32,619 bases of DNA from Phytophthora quininea (Eukaryota > Oomycota > Peronosporomycetes > Peronosporales > Peronosporaceae), in the NCBI GenBank assembly GCA_011947345.1, contig JAAVTG010000914.1, forward strand, positions 1-32,619, written 5' to 3'. A model generated the notes under the pieces. The model made no database searches. It was not told the DNA's origin and saw only the letters and a list, made by a program, of their open reading frames with translations. Position numbers and translations under genes: made by a program. Of the stretch, positions 10,075 to 18,506 are shown piece after piece. The stretch's first letter is position 1; the number at the start of each line of letters is the position of its first letter.

Positions 10075-10940
10075 ATGGGCGCCGGAGCTCTCATCGGCAT
10101 CATCATCGGCGTGGTGGTGGTGCTCGGCCTCGCCGCTTCTTCTTCTACCGCTACCAGAGCGGCCAGCGCGAGGACGACGAAAAGCAGTTCACAAGGGACT
10201 ACCCCGGCTCCAAGGTCATGGACTCGGAGCACAATAATAACTCGGAGCCGACAGTGCAGAACACTCCGAGCGAGTACGACTTCACCACATTGGACGGGCC
10301 GTCCACGAAGGCCACACCGGACCCGCTCAACTCGTCCATCGCCATCCTGCACAGCAGCTCGCCCAGTCCGTCGCAGGAACCGACGCGGTACAACTTCGAT
10401 CCGGCGCAGTCCACCGTGAACGGTGCGGCGCCGTCCACATCGCCGTTCCATAAGAAGGAGGTGCAGGCCTCCAGACCCAGCACCAGCAACTTTGAAGCCC
10501 ACTCGATGGAGTTCAACGCCGCCCCGGGCAGCTACGCCGAGTCCTACAACGAGTCGTACGCCGGTTCCTTCGCCGGGTCGATCGCCGGCTCGATGGCCGG
10601 GTCGATGGCCGGGTCCTACGCCAATTCGTTCTCCGGGACGTACAACGGACAGGGAGTGCTCAACTCGTTCGACGGAAGCGTCGACGGGTTCGGTAGGGAG
10701 ACGTCGGAGTTCGGCCGCGAGACGTCCGAGTTCGGTCGCGACACGACGGCGACGACCGTGTCGGAGGCTTTGGAGCGACAGAGTGAGGTCCCGGCCGAGG
10801 AATCGTCGCACTGGATGGACGACATGCGCGGCACCAACGACAGCTACGCCATGCTGGAGTCGGGCTCGTTCGACCGCACATCGGCGCTGTCGCGATTCTC
10901 CACCGATTCGGATATCACGAGCCGCCCCACGCAGACCTAA
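10075..10940 (+). CDS. Single-pass membrane protein with Ser/Gly/Glu-rich tail
   Basis: The start MGAGALIGIIIGVVVVLGLA encodes a strong membrane segment. After one frame break near 10137 it continues FFFYRYQSGQREDDEKQ, a stop-transfer sequence, and then about 240 residues of disordered tail. The tail contains tandem GS[IM]A units (GSIAGSMAGSMAGS, about 10577-10617) and a repeated GRETSEF (about 10693-10740). There is no catalytic domain. A longer ectodomain may exist: the same frame upstream reads a Thr/Ser-rich stretch ending in a stop at 10060-10062, and attcag just before the ATG could be a splice acceptor. As it stands it looks like a membrane-anchored protein with a cytoplasmic, possibly phosphorylated tail. 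No family was recognised. Confidence 0.55.
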
Positions 10941-11113
10941 GCCAGAGGAAGGAAGAGATGTATCTATAGTAACTGGTTAGGACGCCGGCGGAGTTTTTCA
11001 ATGCCGAATGCAAACAGTTTTGAGGACCAGAAGGCGGAGAAACAATGGAGTCAAGTTGTCAACGTGCAAAAGTACTATGTATTTCGTTACTTGGCTTGTG
11101 GCTAGCTCACAGT

Positions 11114-12598
11114 TTACCTACGGGGACCGACGCCACGCTTCGGAGTCGGGAAGTGGAGCGGCACCGACAGCACCACACGATGCACCTGCTTCTTGGATGC
11201 AAGCGATGAAGCGCTGCCGAAAACGGCCGCGTCGGCCTTGCCCTTTCGACCACACAGCCCAATTGACGGCAGTACGTCGTGAGCGACACGGCCGAGCGCT
11301 TCAGGTCGGAGCCGACCTCGGTCAGATCGAGACTGAAGTCGTTGGCAGTCAGCGCCACCACCAAAAGGTACAGGATCAGCTTGTCCTTCTTGGGTTTGGG
11401 CTGCAGGTACGTCGGGTAGCCGTTGCTGCCTTCCTCGACATCCGTAAAGAGCTTGAGGAAGTGACGCACCACCACGATCGGAATGCCCTTCTCTTCGCTT
11501 AGCACAGCCGCAGACTTGCGCAGTGGGAAGCGCGAGTTGAAAAAGTCGATCATGTATGCAATGTACACTACGAGGATGACCTTGTTGACGTCGTACGGTG
11601 TTGGCAGCGACAGAAGCAGACGCGTAGGCAGTGACGCCAAGTTCAGACTGGCAGCGTACTCGACCGCGCTCGTGCTGCTCAACGCCTCGATCACCTCCTC
11701 GGCCATAATCGTCAGCGAATCCATGACAGGACCATCCAACTGTAAAACGAGACCGTTAGAGCCCACTTCCACAACAAACCAGTACAAATACTTACACTTG
11801 CGAAGGTCGTAGACGCGGTCAGGCGTGGGGGCATCGATGTCGCAGGGAGGTAGGATGGTATTCCGTGTCGTTGCCAACGCAGCCGCCTCCTTGGAGTAGT
11901 TGGCGTCGCGAGCACGCTCCTCCTCTTCTTTGCGCTTAGCCGCCGAGATTTTCTTCTGCAGCGTCTGCGAGACCGAAGCCGCGCCACTGATGTGCTCCAA
12001 GTCGACGATGTTCTCCTCGCGGTTCTTCTGCATGCGCTTGCTCTTCTTACTACCGAAGACCTCGACCAGGTCGCGTCTCTGCTCCATAAAGCTCTTGTCC
12101 TCGCCGCGGTTCTCGTCAATGTTCTCGGACGAGCCCTTGATGGCCTGCTGCATGACGTAGATCTGGTTGACGTTGCACAGCTTCACCTCCTTGGTGTTCT
12201 TGTCGTAAACGCCTACAGCATAGCTGGCATCGGATCAAATAAAGAAAGATTAAATAACTGGCAGCAATTTACAAAGTAATTGTAATTACTGCACCTGGAG
12301 AAGTCGTGGCTGGAGCCAAGTAGCCAAAGTTGGCGCCTTGGTACGCCACTTTGTCGGAGCTGGAGATCACCAGCCGCTGCTTCTTGGCAGGGTTCTCGAA
12401 CACTTCAAAGGCCAAGTCTTTGCGCTGGTTCGGAGGCGGCGGGCCGTTGCGGAACGTCGCTGCAATAGACAATCGCAGTGTGTCATAAGGTGAATTGGCC
12501 AATACGCTGCACTGATTTAACCGGTACGCACCGACGACGGGGGCGGCGCTGTCGAACGCTGGCTGGTGCTGCAGATGGACCTTGACGCGCTTGCTCAT
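11114..12598 (-). CDS. RPA49: RNA polymerase I subunit A49 / PAF53-like (three exons)
   Basis: Subunit of RNA polymerase I, part of the A49-A34.5 heterodimer that aids rRNA initiation and elongation in the nucleolus. Exon 1 starts MSKRVKVHLQHQPAF. A 72-nt intron (12460-12531) and an 82-nt intron (12213-12294) have GT-AG ends. Removing them joins AFEVFENPAKKQRLVISSSD, VAYQGANFG and VYDKNTKEVKLCNV, matching the dimerisation domain. The C-terminal tandem winged-helix part follows, with ILPPCDIDAPTPDRVYDL and DFSLDLTEVGSDLKRSAVS. A frame break near 11252 (one base missing in a G run) precedes the conserved end RVVLSVPLHFPTPKR with stop at 11114-11116. A further GTAAGT...TTTTACAG segment at 11740-11795 (56 nt) looks like an intron, but its removal shifts frame, so it is unresolved. 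Confidence 0.85.
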
Positions 12599-12748
12599 GG
12601 CTCGGTGGACGTGGACGTGCTTGACGTGCTATTGCTTGGACTGCAGCGCTTGCGTTGAAAACGTTTTTATTCATTTTTTCATTGGTTAGAACTAAACTTA
12701 ACCTTATAACCAACTGATTATCGCCGAAATAACCAAGACGAGGGCAAG
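12599..12748. promoter_or_regulatory. Shared 150-bp intergenic promoter between RPA49 and capping protein beta
   Basis: The two start codons face away from each other across only 150 bp. The segment is AT-rich in its centre. It contains tcattttttcattgg at 12671, a loose match to the plus-strand initiator. A bidirectional promoter is inferred from spacing only. Confidence 0.45.
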
Positions 12749-13602
12749 ATGAGCGACGCCGACGCCATGACGGCGAGTCTGAACCTCATGCGCCGTATGC
12801 CCCCGCGCGAGGTGGAGACGGACGTGTACAACCTCACGCGTCTGGCGCCTTCCCTGGCCGACGACCTGTACCAGCGCGTGGATCAGCCGCTGCAAGTGGC
12901 CGTAGACCCCGCCAACGGCCGCAAGTACCTCCTGTGCGACTACAACCGCGACGGTGACTCGTATCGGTCCCCGTGGACCAACCAGTACGATCCAGCAGTT
13001 AATGACGGGGAAGGGTTCTATCCCTCCGAGACCCTACGGGAGCTGGAAGTGCAGGCCAACGAGATCTTCGACTCGTACAGGAGCTCTACTACCAAGGAGG
13101 CATCTCGTCCGTCTACATGTGGGACCTGGAGCCAGGTTTCGCGGCCTGTTTCTTAGTAAAGAAAGATGTGGTGGACCAACGTTTTGTTGAGAAAGGCTCG
13201 TGGAACTCCATCCACGTCATTGAAGTGCAGGAAGGCAGCGACGTGGTGGACAAGGGCGTCAAGAAGGCCACGTACCGCCTCACGACGTCCGTGCTGCTGG
13301 CCATGAAGGTGAAGCGGCCGGAACTCGGAGACTTGACGTTGGACGGCACGCTCACTCGTCAGACGGAGCGCACGATGGAGTTCGAAGACCAATTCGACCA
13401 CGTGTCCAACATGGGACGGATGGTCGAGGACATGGAGATCGACATGCGCTCGAGTCTGGACGGACTGTACATCTCCAAGACGCGCGAGGTGGTCAACGGC
13501 ATGCGCAAGCTGCAGCAAGGACCCATTGCAGCCAACCCGTTTGTCGGGGAACTGACCGGCGCAGTGCTTAAACATGGCCTCAAGAAGGCGCAGGAGGAGT
13601 AG
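12749..13602 (+). CDS. CAPZB: F-actin-capping protein subunit beta (one frame break)
   Basis: Beta subunit of the heterodimer that caps actin-filament barbed ends. Family landmarks in order are LNLMRRMPP, VDQPLQVA, the near-invariant LLCDYNRDGDSYRSPW (about residues 67-82), ISSVYMWDLEPGFAACFLVK, SWNSIHVIEVQE, LTRQTERT, NMGRMVEDMEIDMRSSLDGLY and a C-terminal amphipathic helix (LTGAVLKHGL). The length, about 285 codons, is right for the family. There is no intron. The frame breaks near 13082, where one G is missing between DSYR and ELYYQGG; both sides are highly conserved, so a sequence error is the best explanation. It is head to head with RPA49. Confidence 0.95.
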
Positions 13603-13787
13603 GAATCGCCATTTGAAGTGTCCTGCAAAATCATACAGCTTGATGTCTGTGCGAATTGTTTGCTTGTCAAGACAAGAAATAAAAAAGTTATCGACAAGAT
13701 TGATCGACGATTGCCTACCAAAGCGTCTGTCCGTTATGACATGCCGCTCAGTCGTTTCCCGTGTGCAGCTTTACCCGCCGCGCTGCT

Positions 13788-13804
13788 TCACATAACATTT
13801 TGTC
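13788..13804 (+). promoter_or_regulatory. Flanking promoter region upstream of the TMBIM-like gene
   Basis: TCACATAACATTTTGTC has a perfect flanking-region match (CATTTTGTC at 13796-13804) with a weak initiator part. It ends 5 nt before the ATG at 13809, implying a very short 5' UTR. Confidence 0.4.
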
Positions 13805-13808
13805 AAGC

Positions 13809-14935
13809 ATGCCGCCTTCTGCCCGATCACCTCTGAGTGATTGTGTCAAGAATCACGACTCAGGAATCGACTTTGTGGTGCTCGACAACATGGATGAGGA
13901 ATTGCACCCACACGAGAAAGAAGCAATTCCAGTTCTTCCGCTTCCGTCTACCGTCTACATCGACTATGTCAAGCGGAGAATCGATCGCTGGAATGATGGA
14001 AACGTGTCGGCAGAGCTACTGGATGCGAGTTCGGAACTCCCCTTGGGTTTCAAGCTGCCTTCCGAAGAAAAGTGCTGCTCGTATTCGCCTTACAGCTCTT
14101 TGGGGAGTGGCTTATCGTGGGGATTGCCACCTTCCACCCTTCTGTCCGCGACAAAGTCATCCCAACGTTCGTCGACTTTAATCCTGCGTTGGCGATAATG
14201 TGCGGACTGTCAGCTATCGCCACGCTCGCTGTCTTGTATTTCCCGCACAAGATGTTGCATCAACGTGGCACTCCTACTGCTGTTTACTGTCCTCCAGGCT
14301 GCCACCTTCGTCGGGTTGAAGGTGGCTTTCAAGGCACAGATTGGTTTCTTTAACTGCGGCGCCACCTTCGCCTGGTCGTTACTTATGGTTTTGTCGTCGG
14401 CGCTCGACTGAAAGACGACAATGACGCTGACTGTCTTATCCCCAACCGACATCTCATCTCGCCGCAAGTTGCTGGGGCGCTAGCGGTCCTGATGGTAGCT
14501 TGCGTATTAAGTGTGCTGTTGGTGGTTTACGGCACACAATTCGTCACAGGCTCGGCCTTTGGATACTCGCTGCTGTTCCAGCTCGTGTTGCTCACTTGGT
14601 TTGCTTGGGACGCAAAGTGCATGTTCGAAGTGATGGCAGCGGATGAATACGCTCACGGCGTCATTTATCTCTACACGGACATCGTACTCTGTGTCGCAGC
14701 CTCAGTTACCATGACCGCTGCGGCAGTCGGATTCACGTCTCTGCTGGCAGTATTCAGTGATCTCGCGGACTGCTGGAATTGCTGCATTTGCGTTGTCGAC
14801 GTGGGCGACCTAGCAGCGACGAGGACCAGGACGGCTAATTACAATTCTACGGCAGCAAGGACGAGGGAACATCGCCACCACAGTGCAGCAACTCGGGAAA
14901 ACCGCGCCAGACTTGTACCAATGGAGCGCGTATGA
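13809..14935 (+). CDS. TMBIM / Bax-inhibitor-1-like multipass membrane protein (frame broken)
   Basis: A hydrophilic N-terminus (about 85 residues ending LGFKLPSEEK) leads into six or seven membrane segments. These include LLVFALQLFGEWLIVGIATF, VDFNPALAIMCGLSAIATLA, LLLLFTVLQAATFVGLKVAF, AGALAVLMVACVLSVLLVVY, GYSLLFQLVLLTWFAWDAKC and ADEYAHGVIYLYTDIVLCVA. The order, the Asn-Pro after the first helix and the late acidic-Tyr...Leu-Tyr-x-Asp-Ile motif fit the TMBIM/LFG family of ER or Golgi calcium-leak and anti-cell-death proteins. Divergence is high, so the call is moderate. Frame breaks lie near 14073 (A run), near 14270 and near 14385. The last frame runs to 14935 with an Arg-rich end that is probably not native; the true end is uncertain. 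Confidence 0.5.
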
Positions 14936-15054
14936 ATCAGTCGCCAACCGTGCCGGCAAGCGATGAATATTGGGGCTCTACGCTTGGCTTTGTCGGGAAA
15001 GAGGACAGGCGACAGTATCGAAGCAACCGGGAGGGTTTCGATGACTCGTACTGA
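14932..15054 (+). CDS. Small ORF, possible displaced C-terminus of the preceding gene
   Basis: A 40-codon frame starts at an ATG overlapping the previous stop and contains SDEYWGSTLGFVGKEDRRQY followed by RSNREGFDDSY. In the adjoining frame the preceding stretch reads DLYQWSAYESVANRAGK. The composition is that of real protein. It may be the true C-terminal tail of the membrane protein, reached through one more frame break, or a small separate gene. No family recognised. Confidence 0.3.
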   Translation: MNQSPTVPASDEYWGSTLGFVGKEDRRQYRSNREGFDDSY

Positions 15055-15350
15055 TACTGCACGCACCGCTCGATCAAGGCCGAGACGAATGGTAAACACG
15101 ACGTTTTCTGACAGCGCAAACAATCGTGCAGCCTACCTCGGGAATCGTTGCAGCACTACATCGAGCAAAGAGATCGTCACTCGGCGGGGATCGCTCTGTG
15201 CGTTGCTGCAGTGCCGGATCTATTCGCGACTGGCGCTGGCTGCATGCCGCCTAAAGTAAAAGTATCTCGCTTCAAACTCCACTCCTTAACCTGCAACTTC
15301 TTACTTAACTCAAATTAAGTTCTCACCCCAAGTAGCAACCACATTTAATC
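15055..15350. other. Intergenic region upstream of the SWSAP1-like gene
   Basis: No coding frame was recognised. The last 100 bases are AT-rich and pyrimidine-rich, as expected of a promoter, but no good initiator match was found. Confidence 0.4.
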
Positions 15351-16414
15351 ATGCGACTGGAGCACTTTTTCCGGCATGGCGACGGCAACGTCTGCGCCGG
15401 CATTCGAGCACCTGACGACGCGAAACCGAGCGTCCAAGAAGATGAGGACATTCCGGACAGAGGTGTGCTGTACATCCACGGCCCCGCAGACTCCGGCCAG
15501 ACGTCTCTGTTGCTACAGTACGGATTCACACAGGTTCAGACTGGTAAGGGGTGGCGTTGGTGCTGCGCGGAGATTCCGGTGCCTCCCAACAGCCTGCGGC
15601 CGACTCGATCGTGCCATTAATCCCTTGTGCAAAGTGCGATCAGCCGGTGCAAACCGGCGAGGACAATGCAATCTGGCAGCAGATCCACATCAAGTAGGTC
15701 AAGTTGAAGTGTAGCCATTTTACAATAGCTGATGTATGTTATTTGTTGGTAGGTACTTGAAGACAAGCACCGAGTTGCAACATTTTCTGTGCTCGTTGCA
15801 TGTCGTGGCTAAGCAGACGTCGGTGTTGATCATCGACAGCTTTGAACAGTTCTTCCCGGATCAAACGTAGAGAAATCGTTTGACGGGTTTTATTCTGGTT
15901 AATTGCTGAAACGTTTTTTTATTTTTTGCAGTGACATGGGGAGCGTATACCAGACCATGGCGTACTTGCTAGATGCGAGAGAATACATGGAGTCGTCCAC
16001 TGGATTTGGCGCCGTCGTGGTTGTGGGGAAGACGGATGCGTTTTTCCTCCGGGACCGACTGCGCCTTCGACGATGGTGCAAATTCTTGGAGATCCGTCCC
16101 GACAAGGAACCGGAAGTGTTCACTCTGCGTGAAGAGACTGAAGACAATGTTACTGTGGCTGATTCACAGCAGACACAGATCCAATACCAATTCTCGCCAG
16201 CTGAAGAAAATGGAGTCTTTCAGTTACTTCACGTGCGGCGTGGAGACGACGGGTAATAACTATTTGGGTTACTTGGTTTTCTTGTTTCTGTTTGAGGGTT
16301 AAATATCGCTAACCTATCGAATTTTCTACGTTACTTGGCATATCTTCACTCCCACAGCAAAAAATGTTCACTCTTGAGCAGCAGTGGGCACACTGGAGCC
16401 AGCTTCAGATCTAG
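15351..16414 (+). CDS. SWSAP1-like RecA-fold ATPase (four exons, altered Walker A)
   Basis: Resembles SWSAP1, the RAD51-paralogue-like partner of SWS1/ZSWIM7 in the Shu complex that promotes homologous recombination. Exon 1 has VLYIHGPADSGQTSLLLQYG, the Walker A position, with Gln in place of the catalytic Lys. It then has VALVLRGDSG and a CAKC pair after a frame break near 15550 (G run). Introns are 15694-15752, 15867-15931 and probably 16253-16357, all GT-AG. Exon 2 carries STELQHFLCSLH and the Walker B strand SVLIIDSFEQFF. Exon 3 carries SVYQTMAYLLDAREYM, GAVVVVGKTDAF and VFQLLHVRRGDDG. Exon 4 (MFTLEQQWAHWSQLQI) joins in frame if one A is added to the run at 16359-16364. Otherwise the protein stops at 16256. 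Identification rests on the whole pattern, not on one motif. Confidence 0.6.
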
Positions 16415-16432
16415 TTAACTCCGTTGCTGCGG

Positions 16433-18506
16433 CTACAGTTCGAGAGACCGTCTTTTCTTGCTGTTCGGGGTTTCGACATCCGCAGCCTTAACAGGAGATG
16501 CTACCGGTGTGGTCGGCGCAGACGAGTTGCCGTCTTGGGATTTCTTTATCCATCCACGTGCTCGAAGCGTTTTCAGCTGGCATCAAACCCGAAAGTATTA
16601 GGATATCACACATTTGACTGCGTCTAACGTAACTTACCGTAGTGATGAGGTTTTTGACACGACTCGGGAGTTCGCAATTATCTCGAATCCGCACCAGGAC
16701 TACGAAATACTCGTCCATTGTCCGTCGAGAGGCTGGACTAGATCCATCGAGCAGATCGCCAACCTAAACAGCCTCCTGTTAGCGCCAACTACCGGTAGTG
16801 ATGACAATACTAAGCAAACCTGGGAAAGAAGACCGCACGCCGCCTCAATAATCTCTGCCTGCGGCTTCACTTCATCATCAAGCATCATTGCAATGCAGAC
16901 ATGCATGATGTTCTCAGTGAGGAGCTGTCGCCGGAACAAATCCCCAACGAAGCCAACATTCTGAAGCATACACTTCCGCCGCCACGAGTGCTGCGATGGC
17001 CCATTATGCCCGATGTTTCCGTTTTTGGATTTGCTAGAGTACGTGGGCTGGTCATCAGGCTCTTCGATCAGCGACTCGTAGCACTTGGTGAGCAGGATCC
17101 GCCGGAAGTTGATCGTTTTAGCCCCGTCCTTAAACTCTGGCGTCCGCTCCGACATACCCGAGCACAATTGCGCGTACGAATCACTTCAACGGACACAAAA
17201 TCAGTCCCAACCTAACACTTCTCAACACGATTGCTAGGCAATCGTACCTCAACGTTGGGTTAGCAATAGCGCGGTCAAACAGCAGGCCGATAATCTCTTG
17301 CAACGTATGCGTGCACGTGATCGTGATGGCCATGAACGCCTCCAGAATCGAGTCTACCTTGCCAGGACCGACATCGTCCAATAACCTGCTCACCAGCAAC
17401 CCAAATTCGTCACAACACGTACACTGTCGCTCTAAGGAATGCAAACGTACGTGGCAATGCGTCGCTTTGCGGCGATTGCTTCTTCGACAGGGTTGACTGG
17501 CTCAATGGCAGGCGGTTTGCCGCCGTCGGAGGATGCAACTCCATTCGCAGCGTCCTCCGTCGGAGGTCCAGTGTAGAGTCCCATGTTCATGGCGTACTCT
17601 GTGGGGTTGAAGTAGCACACCAAGGACGCGTCGTACGACAGGACGCCTCCCGCTTTCTGCTTCTTGTCCTTTTTGTTTTTGGCCTTGCTCTTCTTGTCGC
17701 CCATCACCGCATCTGCGCCGATCGTATCGGCCCAAGCAAAATCCTCCGGCATCATCTCGTATAGCGGTTGGAACTGCATTGCACCATTAGTCCCTCCACA
17801 ACAGCAAATGAATATAATATTAGAGTATTCTTTACCTTGAGCAGCTCCGCAATCGTGTACACCAGTCTCCCCTTCACTTTCGACCCAAGTTTCTAGTCAT
17901 CAAGTCCACAACTATTAGCTCCCAGCCAATAATAATAATAATAATAATAATAAATATTTTACCTTGGGTGGTGTCGGATTTGACACACGTCGGGAATGCC
18001 AGCGATGCGATGATCTCCAACCGGTTGGAACTACCCCGTAAAAATAACAATAAGCTTCGTACTGTAAATTTCTATCGTAACTTCACTTACCGTCATCAAA
18101 TACTCCTTGGAGTAGATGAACCTGTCGTGTAATGGCGAGTAGCCCTCCTACAGCATCGTGTTAGTATGAATGTCTTTAGAATAACGCTGCGTTATTAACG
18201 CAAAATATGTTACCCCTTACGTAAGAAATGGGCTCTCCGTCCTCTGTGACGTTCACGTCGTGGCCAAAGTCTGCGGCTCTCTCCAGCGCCGTCTTCCCAT
18301 TGGCTGGCTCGGCCTCTTTCTTGGCTGGAGACGCCGCCGCTTCCTTCGCTGCGGATGCAGCTTCTGATTTGACTGGAGACGCCGCTGGGGCCGAGAAGCT
18401 GCAGCAAGAGAGCGCGTTACAGAGGTGGAGAACATGTGGGGAGGCGTACGAAGGTGGAGACGTGCCTGGGGACCCACTCGCCGGCGTTCGGGTTGAGCTT
18501 GGACAT
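16433..18506 (-). CDS. Small eIF4G with PAM2 motif and duplicated eIF4E-binding exon (at least nine exons)
   Basis: Translation-initiation scaffold of about 520 residues. The start at 18506 gives MSKLNPNAGEWVP, a PAM2 motif that binds the MLLE domain of poly(A)-binding protein. An Ala/Ser/Lys-rich linker follows after a frame break near 18465. Exons are 18221-18506, 18091-18147, 17963-18030, 17836-17892, 17451-17773, 17248-17385, 16820-17183, 16638-16763 and 16433-16576, all with GT-AG introns. Exons 2 and 4 are each 57 nt and end in YSKEYLM and YTIAELL, both YxxxxL-phi eIF4E-binding motifs. The MIF4G domain spans exons 6-9 (KTINFRRILLTKCYESLIEE, NVGFVGDLFRRQLLTENIM, VKNLITTLKTLRARGWIKK). No MA3 domain follows. 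Exon 3 is 68 nt, one short of keeping frame. An extra 51-nt intron may lie at 18399-18449. Acts in the cytoplasm with eIF4E and eIF4A. Confidence 0.85.
17928..17951. repeat. (AAT)8 microsatellite in an eIF4G intron
   Basis: Eight AAT units lie within the third intron of the minus-strand eIF4G gene, next to the splice donor at 17962. Confidence 0.9.

Noticed and set aside
9927..10811. 294-codon minus-strand open frame rich in Arg, Gly and Val
   Set aside because: It is antisense to the Ser/Gly/Glu-rich tail of the plus-strand membrane protein, and its Arg/Gly/Val composition is what the complement of that GC-biased repeat sequence gives.
10423..10980. 185-codon plus-strand Arg/Pro-rich frame
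   Set aside because: It is the +1 frame of the membrane protein tail; composition is an artefact of its codon bias.
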